Shown here piece by piece: positions 1 to 10,867 of a stretch of 64,000 nucleotides of DNA. The DNA comes from Acholoe squamosa. Lineage: Eukaryota > Annelida > Polychaeta > Phyllodocida > Polynoidae. Position numbers and translations under genes: made by a program. The first letter of the stretch is position 1, and each line of letters begins with the position of its first letter. Location: NCBI GenBank assembly GCA_949317995.1, contig OX439038.1, forward strand, positions 73,294,659 through 73,358,658, read 5' to 3'. A model generated the notes under the pieces. That model did not search any database. It saw nothing but the letters and a program-made list of their open reading frames with translations, and was not told the origin of the DNA.

Positions 1-1222
1 CAATATATTCTTCTGTAATGGCACATGTGTCGAGCCATATACTTCATTTTCTTTACAGGTGGTGTTCAACGAAAGTAAATCATAGCCAGGGGATGACTGG
101 TACAGATTACGTTTTTTCATCAAAGCTAGGAATGATATACAAAATTACATTTTGATATCAAAAGCAAAGACCACCCTTTTTTCTCATGATGTCCTCTTGA
201 TAGTTATCATATTGAAAAAGGGATTCTGAGGTATATAGTAGCACATCCACTGATTTAGGGGCAGGGAGCAGGCTTCTCTGTTGCATTATTCTATGACGTC
301 ACTATAACGTAGATTGACATTATATCACCTAAGATATTTCAGTTGGGGTATTTGATGCAAATCATCAAAAGAAATACACAAGAAATACACTCATAGATTA
401 TGTATGAGGAGCATGTGTTTGAGAATCATCAGGGCTGTCTAGTCAATGATATGATACCCATTGCAACATCATAGAAAGCACCAGACAGGTCTGTTTCCCA
501 CTTTAATAAAAGCAGATGTAGTTATTAGTATGTCGTAGTCTTTTGTTCAATATAAAGCCTACCGAAAAATACCATCGTGGAAATATGGTGGTCTTTTCTT
601 CTAAATTACAATATTTTGAAGATAAAATTTATCTCCCAGATTATATTTGATTGTGTCTCCTTTTCTTAATAGCCTGCCATCGAGCTTTCCTTTACTCTCC
701 TACTCAACAGCCCATAGTAACAGCAGTTCCCTATTTCATTCCATGTCTTCTACCCCTTTCACCCAACTCCTCCACCTCTTGCAAGCTTTCCACTGCCTTT
801 AGCCCCTGAGGCCATGATCAGCCCACATTTTACCCCCTCAGCCTCCTCCCAGAATCCCCACCCTCTCACACCTCCCTACTTTTGGCCATGCAATACTCAG
901 ATCAGGCTTTGTATTAGACCCTTATTAGGTCGTTCAGAATGCAGCCTGGAATTCCATACTAGGCTGGATGATGATGCCTTCTCTACTGGCTCACATTTCA
1001 GTAACATTGGGCCGCTCATATTTCTATGAGCTGCTCCTCTGGGTAATACTCCTGGAGATATTGTCATGCTGAAACTTGAGGAGCCCATGGTATTTTTAAT
1101 AACCTAGTGGTACTCGCTTTTACACAGTCTTGGGGAGCCATGGACAAATCAGAGGAAGGTCTATAGAAGTTTTATAGGGCTGTAATACAATTATGTATGC
1201 GAGAATATTTTCTTCTTTTCAG
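1..1222. other. Gene-poor stretch, no supported gene
   Basis: No convincing gene is visible. A good-looking splice acceptor (pyrimidine tract ending CTTTACAG) lies at 51-58, but no open frame behind it ends in a good donor, so no exon is called. One copy of the 9-mer GAGCTGCTC lies at 1028-1036. The small open frames around 814-1088 overlap on opposite strands and have no splice context. Confidence 0.5.
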
Positions 1223-1293
1223 CCAGACATTGATTATGGACTTCCCCAGTTTCTACTGTGGGAGTAAATTTCGTTCTAACCAAGACTTTGTCA
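1223..1293 (+). CDS. Candidate internal exon, 71 nt, unknown protein
   Basis: The acceptor is strong: an uninterrupted pyrimidine tract ending TTCTTCTTTTCAG at 1222. The second frame (1 nt, 23 codons, 1 nt) is open and begins QTLIMDFPSFYCGSKFRSNQ, with two cysteines and several aromatic residues. It can leave through a GTATGA donor at 1294, and the frame stays open well past it. The first frame is also open for 13 codons and could leave at 1264. I do not recognise the sequence. No neighbouring exon could be joined with confidence, and a chance open frame behind a chance acceptor remains possible. Confidence 0.3.
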
Positions 1294-1383
1294 GTATGAT
1301 TCTCTTTACCCAATACCAAATGGGTGTGTCCCCAAACCTTTCACAATCATATCATGCTTAAAGCACCATGGGCAGTGGTCAGA

Positions 1384-1427
1384 ATGATGTATGAATGCGA
1401 CTCACCAAGTCTGCATTAGTGCATCAT
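1384..1427. repeat. Dispersed hairpin repeat copy
   Basis: ATGATGTATGAATGCG and CTGCATTAGTGCATCAT form the two arms of an imperfect hairpin around ACTCACCAAGT. The same arm words recur in many other places in this window, and the best copy is at 31,484. Confidence 0.45.
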
Positions 1428-1528
1428 TCCCAACCTTCAGTAGTGTATGACCTCCTTATATTCCACCTGGCCGTGGACCCCATTGTTCCTACTGTAGGTT
1501 TATTTCCAAATTCTACAGTAGGTTGGGC

Positions 1529-1652
1529 AGCAGGAGGTTTTATGAATTAGGTCAGATCTGGCAGAAGGTTTTGTGAATTGGGTCAGGTCTGGGAGGAGGT
1601 TTTGTGAATTAGGCCAAGCCTAGCAGAAGGTTTTATGAACTAGGTCATTTTC
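1529..1652 (+). repeat. 31-bp tandem repeat, about 4 copies
   Basis: Four consecutive units share the core GAAGGTTTTGTGAATTGGGT, each followed by a CAGGTCTGG-like segment. Copies differ at several positions. The array ends just before a tRNA-like SINE head and may be part of that element. Confidence 0.6.
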
Positions 1653-1680
1653 AGCATTTGACCATATTCTTCAGATAGTG

Positions 1681-1770
1681 CTAGTCCCAGTGGGATTCGT
1701 ACCCATGTACCAGGAGGTGCTAGGATCTCAAGTTCCATGTGCTAACCATTACACTATGACACCTCACCTG
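1681..1770 (-). mobile_element. tRNA-derived SINE head
   Basis: On the minus strand an A-box-like TAGTGTAATGGTTAGCAC is followed about 40 nt later by a B-box-like GGGTACGAATCCC. This is the arrangement of an RNA polymerase III internal promoter in a tRNA. The cloverleaf is not intact and the B box departs from GGTTCGANNCC, so this is a SINE head or tRNA relic, not a functional tRNA gene. Confidence 0.55.
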
Positions 1771-1915
1771 ACAGGAGGAGTGTTAGAACATCTAATGATT
1801 ATTCAGATAAGAATAGTCTAAAATAAAAGAATAAAACTAAGAGAATAGCCAGTCTGGTCCCCAAAAACCGCTTCACAAAACTAAGAGAATAGATATTTCT
1901 TTAAGAAATGAGACT

Positions 1916-2040
1916 GGAGAAATGTTACTCTAAAGCGAGATAAAATAGCAAAGTGGTTTTCCATAATGGAATAGAAAATAGGGAAAAAACAGATGCTGTA
2001 GCCATAGGGCCATGGGGTCTTGTTGTATTTGGGCCAGGTC
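1916..2040 (-). mobile_element. SINE copy with the B-box region deleted
   Basis: This segment matches the element at 3,121-3,290: the ACTCTAAAGCGAGATAAAA-type body, then AGATGCTGTAGCC and GGCCATGGGG. It lacks about 40 nt that in the other copy carry the B box and anticodon-like arm. It should therefore be transcriptionally dead. The body similarity and the clean internal gap support a shared family. Confidence 0.5.
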
Positions 2041-2422
2041 GCCAGAAAGCAGTAGATTTTGTGTTTTTGGGGTCATTTTGGACTCTCATGGCTCTGGAGA
2101 AAGAAGTAGTAAACCAATCTTATCTTGCATAATCTCATTTGATAGAGGGCACTTAGGGCTATCAGAAAAATGTGAATTTGTGGTCATCCATCAAATACTC
2201 CCAGACTTATAGCCTGCCGAAGTGAAAAAAAAAACAAATTTGTTCTTTTTTGAGTTTTGGTATTTTTCACAAGTGTCCTGTAATGTATAAAGAACATCTG
2301 GAGTATCCCAAGGTTATTTTTTGTATTGTATATGATCATAGGCATCATTTCCATGAGGTTTGGCCATGTTACTGAGTGAGAATTTTTCATCATGTGTCTT
2401 TGACAATGGAAATCTCTAATTT

Positions 2423-2613
2423 GTAAAGTCCGGTACCTAAATCTAAATCAGTTATAAAACATGGAAAAGTGGAGCTTTGAAGTTTTTGTCATTACCCATA
2501 TGAAGGGCCTTATTATCCCGTACTATGTTGAAAAAATTGTGTGTCTATCTGCATTTGTCTCCTTGTGAGAGCAGCTTATGTGAAATAATTCTGATAAAAG
2601 TACCGGACGTTAC
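2423..2613. mobile_element. Short inverted-repeat element, left of an abutting pair
   Basis: The left end GTAAAGTCCGGTAC at 2423 pairs, with one mismatch, with GTACCGGACGTTAC at 2600-2613. The element is 191 bp, AT-rich and has no open frame. Its right end touches the next element with no spacer. A single 392-bp element with an internal palindrome is an alternative reading. Confidence 0.6.
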
Positions 2614-2635
2614 GTAACGTCCGGTACTTTTATCA
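2592..2635. repeat. 44-bp perfect palindrome at an element junction
   Basis: The sequence from TGATAAAAGTACCGGACG to its exact mirror ending CTTTTATCA is palindromic with no loop. It is centred between 2613 and 2614, where two inverted-repeat elements meet. It could extrude as a cruciform. Confidence 0.9.
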
Positions 2636-2814
2636 TCATGTAAGAGGCAGTCTACTGTGGATGTATAACTCTTGTTCCACTTTGTAATTGAAGTCAATTA
2701 TAGACATATTTGCCTTGTTATTTTATGTGTTTGTTATGCATAATGGAACATTGCTATATTACTGAGAGCAACTTTAAATACCTCTTATTTCATCATTTTG
2801 GTACCGGACGTTAC
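2614..2814. mobile_element. Short inverted-repeat element, right of an abutting pair
   Basis: Perfect 14-bp terminal inverted repeats, GTAACGTCCGGTAC at 2614 and GTACCGGACGTTAC ending at 2814, bound a 201-bp non-coding body. The body is not obviously similar to its left neighbour except for about 20 nt at the ends. No clear target duplication is seen, so the superfamily is not assigned. Confidence 0.65.
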
Positions 2815-3120
2815 ATGACACAAAACCAGCAATAAAAATGGAACCAGACATCCTAAGTTGGTATTTTTTGGTTTTCTGAGCTGAAGGGATGTATGTCCCT
2901 TCACAAATTTGTTAAGGTTATATAAAGTAATTAGAAAATTAATTTTCCAGGCCCTTCAAGGGCAAAATTTTACACTTTCTGACGACCTGACCCATTTACC
3001 TGGAGTGGTTTCAATCCATGAAAAGTGTAAAACCCTATTTCAACTTGTAAATGGAGAAATATCACTCTAAAAGAATGATATTTCCAATAGTCTACTACAG
3101 AATGGAGGAAAAACAGACAG

Positions 3121-3290
3121 CATCCATGGGCTGGAGAAATATCACTCTGAAGTGAGGTAAAAAAGCAAAGTGAAATAGAAGATGGAGCAAAAGCAGAGCA
3201 GAGTGGGGTTTGAACCCATGACCTCTGGTGTTTGAGGCAGATGCTGTAGCCTTTAGGCCATGGGGCTCTGTGTTGAAATGGGTATTGGCT
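3121..3290 (-). mobile_element. tRNA-derived SINE with A and B boxes
   Basis: On the minus strand, CATGGCCTAAAGGCTACAGC (A-box side) is followed by an anticodon-arm-like segment and then GGTCATGGGTTCAAACCCCA, which contains a good B box (GGTTCAAACCC). The body on the + side has a repeated ATCACTCTAAA/ATCACTCTGAA motif. A related, internally deleted copy lies at 1,916-2,040. The tRNA of origin is not clear; a Leu- or Ser-like type is only a guess. Confidence 0.6.
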
Positions 3291-3445
3291 GACCTTTATG
3301 TGGAATAGTCTATACATTATCTTTATCAGTGATGGTGAAATATCACTCTAAAATATATGTAAATAGGACCTCAAATTCTCTCATAATCTCTTAAGGATGG
3401 AGTATATGTCAGAAAACCTCCTTGGACTTAGAGGATTTGCCAGGA

Positions 3446-3632
3446 AATGTAGAAATAAAGGTGAAATCCTGTCCCAACATTGGCAGAGATCCATCATCAT
3501 TCTCATGGAGATTCCTTGTACCCAGAGCGTGTACTGTACTGCTTCATGGTAGAAACTACACTGCTTCACTGCAATGCAATTACAGTGGTCCATGGTTCAG
3601 TTTTACGAGGATCACAAATAGATCCAACAGTG
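3446..3632 (+). mobile_element. Copy of the CACTG-ended short element
   Basis: This shares GATTCCTTGTACC, AGAAACTACACTGCTTC and the terminal CAACAGTGTAGA with copies at 10,551, 46,570, 52,811 and 59,091. The 3' end is clear at CAGTG; the 5' end is approximate because this copy has diverged. It is non-coding, and open frames crossing it are not genes. Confidence 0.5.
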
Positions 3633-4594
3633 TAGAGTAAGCATAGTGCTAAAATACAGCCTTGGCAGTTAGGTTTTCTTAGGTTGCATTTATATAAATC
3701 ATCATACCGCCCTAAGAGGGTTAAACTGCTCCAGGTTTCATCAGCTTAGGAGCTATCATCTCCACTGGTGAGGTCTGTATGGGCTCACACTGTGAAGGTG
3801 CCCTCAGTTCAATAGCTAGCTTATAATTACCTAGTCAACTTGGTAATTGCAACTTGTGTCAGGGTAGAAAGAAATGGTCTTTGAACAGGTTTTAAGCAAT
3901 TGAGTGAGTCAAGTAATGAACTCCAATTAATGTAGACATCTTCTGCAGGGGAAGGAATTGATTCTCACGGATGACAAATATTTGGCTTGTGAAACCATGT
4001 GCAATAATTTCAGAACATGTCACTTTCAGCGCATATTCAGATTTGACAGTTTAGCTCTGGTATGTTGTATCAAAAGAAACACTTGTTGCCTTGAGCCTGC
4101 CTGTGAGTAACTCTCAGTTTTGAAATGGTGTGTCAGGTCGGTATAATGTGTGCTTGTTTACATGGTTATGACCATTGCTGCATTCATATATGCTGAGATA
4201 AGGTTGAGGTATAAAATAAACTGTCGTCCCCTATTCATCTGGACTATATCTGTTGTAGGACTGCTTAGACATAGAAGCAAACATGTATTCCAACTGGAAG
4301 AATTTGATAAACCTACCCTGCTTGCTCTTCATGGGACAGCAGCTTTTGTGTAATGTGAAATCAATGTAGTGTATGATGTGTTCGAAAGCAAGAAAAATAG
4401 ATCTCTTTATATCATTAACTATATGTAGATCTACTCAGATTTCATAACAGCACTAGACAATAACATTTTGGGCCTTTGACAAATATTGAACTAAGGAAAT
4501 AATTAATATTTAGTCCTTTAGGCAGAAAAAGAGAGAAAAAAAAAGTTTCATGCAGGGTAGATCTGAGAGGCTAATATCTTCTTTATCAATTTAG
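3633..4594. other. No supported feature
   Basis: Ordinary AT-rich sequence. There is no splice-bounded open frame and no repeat shared with the rest of the window. Confidence 0.4.
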
Positions 4595-4700
4595 TGAAAC
4601 TGCCTTTCCTGGAGATTTCTACATTTATGATATTGGATCGGCAGTCCCTTATACACGTACCTGGACAGGAGTGTCTAGGCGTATAGATATCCAGTATCAG
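4595..4700 (+). CDS. Candidate internal exon, 106 nt, unknown protein
   Basis: The acceptor is TTCTTTATCAATTTAG at 4594 and the donor is CAG/GTATCAG at 4701. The frame (1 nt then 35 codons) is open and includes AFPGDFYIYDIGSAVPYTRT, rich in tyrosine and threonine. It ends at a codon boundary, which is compatible with splicing to the phase-0 exon at 9,044. The acceptor tract is only moderate and I do not recognise the protein. Confidence 0.25.
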
Positions 4701-7456
4701 GTATCAGATTACTGAGCTTTCTTAGACCTTGCAGAGGTATAATTCCCTGGCTGTCCTCCATGTGCCATTGTTCAAGTTACTGAAAGGCATTTTCAGGAGC
4801 TTCCTCGTCTTCATTTAATTATAATAAGTATACCTGCCAATTTCGCATTATATAGGCAGTTTGTAATTTTTGAATAGGATTTGACCGGAACTAATAAACA
4901 TATAGGCTTGAAGGTGAATGGCGTGATGTGGGTCATCAATTGCAATACTGATTCCAATGATGTAACAGCATCACAATGGTTCATATCTTCTTAATGGTAA
5001 TAAATAAAATTGGATTTAGAGTTTGAAATATTCATACTTGCATCTAATAAATTCACATTGGTTTGTTAATTAATGGAACAAATTTATATTCTTCAATAAT
5101 CATATGACGTCTAGAGAGGTCAAATGAAATAGTCAGGAAGTAGGGGTCATTTGAGTTGTATTACCCTAGTTGGGTATCAGTTTTTGTACTATTTTAGGTT
5201 ATTTATATCTATGCATTCCAAGGGTCCTTTCATACTTTACCATTAGGTACAAGACCCTAGACCCTGATGTGTTAATGAGTGGCAGCAATAAATTGGAGAG
5301 GCATCCCTGGTGATACCGTTAAGTCCTGTGAAGCCTTATGTGGGCCTGTCCGTGGGCCAGGGATATAGTGTAGAGGTAAGTGTACATTGAGTGGCTTCCC
5401 CTCCTGGTAACTAGTGGCCACATGGGACCAGCACCAGTATTTGTAGTTATTACCTATGAACTATAGTATAATATGGGGTTAACTGGTAGCCAGCCTGTAT
5501 TGTCAGATGGAAAATCAAAGGGGTTACTTCATTAAATATAACTAGGTAAAAATGATTCATGCAGACCAAAAATTTCAATATGACTTTGGTAATAATGCTT
5601 ATTTGAATTGAAGGGCTGTGTTAGGAGGTATCATTATTACACCCTGGGAGGTTATGTTGTGTTTAAGCAACACAGCACAGAGTGTCCACATGATAAAAAG
5701 CTTTATAGAAACCCCCTTGCATATTGACCACTGAAGGTTTGTTCAACACCTTCTGGACTTTTACTATCTATAAACAATTTGGTAGTTTATGGACTGAGGG
5801 ATATGTGCCGGGTGGGTGGTCTGCTCACGCAAGGCTCCATGAGTTGCTCGGCACGGGATCCCACAGGGACCAAGCACCAACGAGCAGCTCACCTTGAGTA
5901 GGGCAGGACTTGATCAGCCACCTCTCTCCTCAATGAGCTGCTGCTCCTCTAGTTGACCCGGGCACACTTACAGGGCCATAGATGTAGATCCACTCTACTC
6001 TTCATCTTGGTTAATTAATATGGAACATGAACAGTTCTGTCAAGCATATGGGGCTGATACATAAAATGTATTGTTTCCGATGCACAGTTCAAGAGTTGTG
6101 GGTCATGTAAAATTTATGTTTATTTATTACTGCTATAGTTTGTATTAGTGGTATATAACATTCAAAATATTGGGTGTTTTTCGACAAGTAAGTATTTTCA
6201 TATACTAATAGTCCACATTTAGATGCTCACTTTCTGGTTGTTTTGGAAATTTCTTCTTCTGGAGGGGGGGGGGAAGACCCCTGAATTTGTTTAAAAAAAC
6301 CAACAAGAACAACCACATGAGTGAATTAAGTGAATTAGCCAAGTATTCTCAAATGATCCACATTAAGGTGCCTTTGTCATAGCTAGGCCTACATACCGGA
6401 ATCCACTTAAAATGTAAATTGGGGCCATTGTTTATAATACTGACATGAGGTAATGGCATTGTTTTATGTGCCCTATACATCTTCATCTGTGTATTTTTAG
6501 CATAATGCTTTGTCATCAGTCATCCCTAATAAGCAATTAACTCAAACACCTTGATCTATCACCTATTACATCAGCAGGAGTAGTCTTCTCATTGTAAGTA
6601 ATATCTTCATTATCTTGATATCTTTCATAGAATATGATATAGACAAATGTTGTACATAATAAATGTAACTACATCCCAGGGCATGAAAATCAATGAAGGT
6701 TTTATTGACTATTAAAAAGCACAGTAGTGAACATTATGATGTTTTGACAGGGAGTGTTGCCTTCTTGATATCATAATATACTAAGCTGTAACCTCTAAGA
6801 TGAGTTCAGGAATTCTTGTGTAGTGTTGTGTCCTTAGCAACTTTTCCAACCACCCTGTAATGCAAAGGTTGGAAATAAGCACTTGGATACTGTATTTGGC
6901 AAGCAGCTTGTGGTGATAAAGACTTGGGGCTGATTAGCAATCATTCCTAAGCCCTTCCCTTTTACAGGTGGGTACAGGATTTCATTCTCACAAGAGTGAC
7001 CAAAATCTGACTACCCAGCCCATTAGAGACCACAGACTGTATTAATGCATTTAACTCATACCCATTAGTCACTCATACAATTCTGGTGCGTAACTGGCAA
7101 GTTTGGGATTCATCTGCAACTCTGGCAAGTAAGATGCCATGGTTGTATTTAGTCCATTATCATAACCCTTGGTACAATCCTAAGATTTCGACATTAAATT
7201 AATACACGTTCATGATCCTTTATCATCTTGTCGTCGTGATAAATGCAGTCCCGACAAGTCCACTTGGGGGGTATCCTCCTCAGGGGTACATTCCATATAC
7301 TGACCAAGGGGCTTAACAAACTAAAGCATCCCCATAGAGGGTGGTGAGCTGCTGTGAGCTTCTCCCATTGTTGGGTCTTTTCTCCCTTGGAGGGACTCAG
7401 GTGCTGGTTGAGATGGTTGTGAGTGGCTGAGGTGGTTACCTGTTGGTGTCACCTGG
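4701..7456. other. No supported gene; GAGCWGCTC patch
   Basis: About 2.7 kb without a credible exon. At 5,820-5,960 a short GC-richer patch holds GAGTTGCTC, GAGCAGCTC (5882-5890) and GAGCTGCTG, part of a window-wide word. A G-run of ten lies near 6,263. A strong acceptor tract (CCCTTCCCTTTTACAG) ends at 6,967, but no frame behind it reaches a convincing donor. Confidence 0.4.
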
Positions 7457-8148
7457 TCCTGATGAGGCACCTGAGTCTGCATGTTGTAGTTATGGAGTAA
7501 CAGACATGGCCCTGATGAGGCACATGAGTCTGATTGTTTTAGTTATAGTGTAACAGACATGGCCCTGATGAGGGACCTGGGTCTGCTTGTTGTAGTTATG
7601 GTGTAATAGACATGCTGTTGATCAGGTACCTGCGTCTGTGTGTTGTAGTTATGGTGTAACAGACATAGCCCTGATGAGGCGACTGAGTCTGCTTGTTGTA
7701 GTTATGGTGTCACAGATGTGGCACTGATGAGGCACCTGAGTCTGCTTGTTGTAGTTATGGTGTAACAGATGTGGCACTGATGAGGCACCTGAGTCTGCTT
7801 GTTGTAGTTATAGTGTCACAGATGTGGCCCTAATGAGGCACCTGAGTCTGCTTGTTGTAGTTATGGTGTAACAGATGTGGCCCTGATGAGGCACCTGAAT
7901 CCGCTTGTTGTAGTTATGGTGTCACAGATGTGGCCCTGATGAGGCACCTGAATCTGCTTGTTGTAGTTATGGTGTCACAGATGTGGCCCTGATGAGGCAC
8001 CTGAATCTGCTTGTTGTAGTTATAGTGTAACAGAGATGGTGCTGATTAGCCACTTATCTGTGTTTGTGTGTTTTAGTTATGGTTTAACAGACGTAGCCCT
8101 GGTGAAGCACCTGAGTCTGCTGTTAGTTTTAGTCATGATGTAACAGTC
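7457..8148 (+). repeat. 53-bp minisatellite, about 13 copies
   Basis: Consecutive units follow CCTGATGAGGCACCTGAGTC, then TGCTTGTTGTAGTTATGGTG and TAACAGATGTGG. Central copies are nearly identical while the outer ones have drifted, the usual pattern of unequal exchange. The period of 53 is not a multiple of three and the units are not open in any one frame, so the array is not coding. Confidence 0.9.
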
Positions 8149-8498
8149 TTATCTTTTGGAGATATACAAAAAGATGATGTTATTGGTTGATTTCCTCATT
8201 TATTTTGGTCCCTGATCCCAGGGTCTCTGATACTAAGTGAAGTGATTTTCCCAAAGCGATTGGCAGCACGGTCTGGAGTGGTGTTAGACATTTTTAGGTA
8301 CATTAAGCCAGAACTATGCTGTCATCATCTAGTTTCCCATTATATGGCCAACCTTTTTTCTTTGTAGTGACTTTAAATCAAAGCCAGCTTTAGAAGCAAG
8401 TGATTGCTACAAACTATGACAAACTATGGTGAGAGTTACCGTAGCAGGCTGCCTTGAGGTACATGTAGTATCACATACTGTTACAGCATGACTAAAGT
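8149..8498. other. Spacer with an orphan acceptor
   Basis: No gene is called. A strong acceptor tract CTTTTTTCTTTGTAG ends at 8,367, followed by a frame open for 16 codons that could leave at a weak GTGATT. This is too little to call an exon. Confidence 0.3.
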
Positions 8499-9043
8499 TA
8501 TCACAAACACCCACACCTGTTGAAAAACATGTCCCAGCCACACACCAAGTCCCCAATATAGAACTTAAAAATGTTCAACATGAGAACTGGATTTGTACTG
8601 TGGCCAAGCCAACTGTGGGATTGAATGTACGCTGTCAGTAAAAAGACAAAATACACTACCCTGACTTGCTTCAAAATAACCCATCTGTATTCTGAACTGT
8701 ATATGTGTAAGAACGCGGACCACTTTGCTCCATTTATATTGGAACTTCACTCTGGATATTGGGATTGCTTTGACCGCTATTATCATGTATTGAAATGGGT
8801 AAAAAAATGAAAGTAACAAAAGATTAATAAAATAAGCAATAGGACAAAATGGATGTCTGCTATATCTCATTGACTGAGGACCGTTGCTATTTTATGTGAC
8901 ATTTAGGATAGTATGGCAGTAATTGTACACTGTAGCAAGCAATGTTGGGTAGGATTGACAGATGCACAAATAGAAAACAATGACATGTGACAGATTTAAA
9001 TGTTTAATACTAAACTCTCCTCTACATGTGTGTTCTCTTTCAG

Positions 9044-9088
9044 GACTCCATGATGTCAGTTGCCACCATAGTGTACAATGCAATCTGG
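9044..9088 (+). CDS. 45-nt in-frame exon, copy 1 of a duplicated pair
   Basis: The acceptor GTGTTCTCTTTCAG and the donor GG/GTGAGTAAC are both strong. The 45 nt encode DSMMSVATIVYNAIW in phase 0, a hydrophobic helix-like segment. The second copy at 11,420 encodes DSMMSVAAIVYNAIL. Five of 45 bases differ but only two residues change in this frame, against four in the other open frame. The product is not recognised; a membrane segment or a HEAT/ARM-like helix would fit, but that is inference. Two such exons in tandem suggest mutually exclusive alternative splicing of a larger + strand gene. Confidence 0.5.
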
Positions 9089-10082
9089 GTGAGTAACTCA
9101 CTTATAGTATCAATAGTTAGTCTCTGTTGCTGCATTAGGCCCACCCTGTGGCAGGGACCACTGTCCTCAATCCCATATGTTTAATTTATTGGGTCAGCCT
9201 AATGAATGAATGTTAAATACACCCCATTGGGCAAAGAACATTTATTCAACGGTGATAACTTAATCAGAAAGCTAATAACATACACCTATCTTGGTGACTT
9301 AATGATCAATGTCAATCAGCTGGTTTTCAATGTTGATTTAAGGTTCTGGGCCTCAGTAGGATTGAATGCACTATACGGTCTCCCAAAGGATGCTAATCCC
9401 TATGTTGGTGTGAGGTGGGAGATGATCAATGCTTCCACATGGTAATATTGTTTGTCTCATTGTTATGAAGCCTTTTCCTTGCCCTTAACTGATATCAGGA
9501 CAGCCAGACTTTTCTGGCAAAACAGCTGCTGTCTAAATAAACTTAGGATGTCCCAGGGTCCCCTGTCCCTAGTTAGAGCCCCACCATGGAGCAGTGTCTT
9601 CAACCACTTAAAGGTGACTCAGAAAATGCACTTCTGGGGATTCTACTTACTAGCATTACATTGGTGCATAACACCAACCCTTTGGGACTAAGTAGAGATG
9701 GAAGGGTCGAAAAGGCACATATTATAATCATCGCACACTGCACTCCTTCTTAAGTGGTTCAAACCTGCCAAGGGGCAGATGGGAAGCTGGGGGATTAGGC
9801 AGAGAAAGCCACTTAGATGCAGGATGTACAGGTGAAAGAGTGTTGGCCTTGGGTGGGGAGGAAGGACTGGGTTGTGGAAGACCATTGGGAGAGATGTAAG
9901 TAGGATAAATGACAATGGTATACATGCTGTAGGTGCTAGAGGATCAGCCAAAATATCCAATAGGGGTTTCCTAGTCTAGGGACCACTGTTTGAGTGAGTG
10001 GGTACAGCTGGGCAGTCTCCCACTATTGAACAGTATAGCTTTAGGCCTGACCTATGTTGATTAAGTCTCCCTACCACTGATA

Positions 10083-10086
<4 letters not shown>

Positions 10087-10147
<61 letters not shown>
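10087..10147. repeat. (TA)n microsatellite
   Basis: About 30 TA units without interruption, lying in sequence present only in copy 1 of the tandem duplication. Confidence 0.95.
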
Positions 10148-10149
<2 letters not shown>

Positions 10150-10550
10150 ATTACTTTCATTGATGGCACCAACATAGATACCAAGAATATGACCTATCAT
10201 ATTGTCCATACGTGATTACACAAAATTTGATATTTTGGGTAAAAATCAATGACTAATGAAAACGGGGTCACCTTTCCCATGCTCTACATAGGAGTGTTTG
10301 TACCCCTACTCCCACACAGCCATGACTGGGCCGCGGTACAAGGGGAATGCTCTATTAGAGTGGATGGGTAGTAAGGGGTGAGAGGGAGTTGGATAAGTCC
10401 GATCAATTTGTAGTAGCAGTTACAAGGTTAAGTATTACATTATTAACCCTTTAAGGGCTATGTAGTTTTACTATGTACTCGTCTTTGGTTGGCAAGCCTA
10501 CTCGCCTGGGGCCTACATTCCTGGTCTAGGCCTGATTAGTCAATTATCTA

Positions 10551-10776
10551 CACTGTAATAAATAACCGTTTATTCTACCAGGGATCCTCATAAAACTAAA
10601 CAGAGGACCACTGTAATTGAAAAACACTGAACCAGTGTAGTTTTTACAAGAAGCCCCAGGTGGCAGAACGGTGGTATACAAATGAACAATAATCTCTGTT
10701 AAAATAAGGACATATATCTGACAACTTTGAAACAACGAATGCACCATTTCTTTGGCAATATTTCGTTTTTACAGTG
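10551..10776 (-). mobile_element. CACTG-ended short element with TA flanks
   Basis: Starts TA/CACTGTAATAAATAACC and ends TTTTTACAGTG/TA, giving inverted ends and a TA on each side, 226 bp in all. Internally it carries, in reverse, the GTAGTTTTTACAAGAAGC and GGATCCTCATAAAACTAAAC segments shared with copies at 3,446, 46,570, 52,811 and 59,091. It sits at the junction between the two halves of the tandem duplication. The TA target suggests the Tc1/mariner-pogo superfamily, inferred from ends only. Confidence 0.65.
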
Positions 10777-10867
10777 TAGTGTAGCTGTGCCCACTTGGAT
10801 GGCACGAGTTATGCAGTTGCAGACTTTGACTAGGGAGTACCATGGACTGTTATAAGAAGACTTTGGC

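Larger units (their letters stand above)
8499..10522 (+). repeat. Tandem segmental duplication, copy 1
   Basis: This block aligns in the same orientation with 10,868-13,044. Shared landmarks in order are CACAAACACCCACA, the paired 45-nt exon, a GGTTTTCAATGTTGATT segment, GGGCAGAGAAAGCCACTTAG-like sequence and TTAACCCTTTAAGGGC. By eye identity is roughly 80-90 percent in aligned parts. Copy 1 has extra sequence at about 9,960-10,345 that includes a (TA)n run. Confidence 0.85.

Noticed and set aside
2970-3317. 115-codon minus open frame
   Set aside because: Lies in the SINE at 3,121-3,290; no gene evidence.
7457-8148. CTGATGA in every minisatellite unit as a hammerhead ribozyme core
   Set aside because: The hammerhead also needs GAAA after a short stem and a cleavage triplet on the third stem. 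No GAAA follows in the unit and stem II does not pair.
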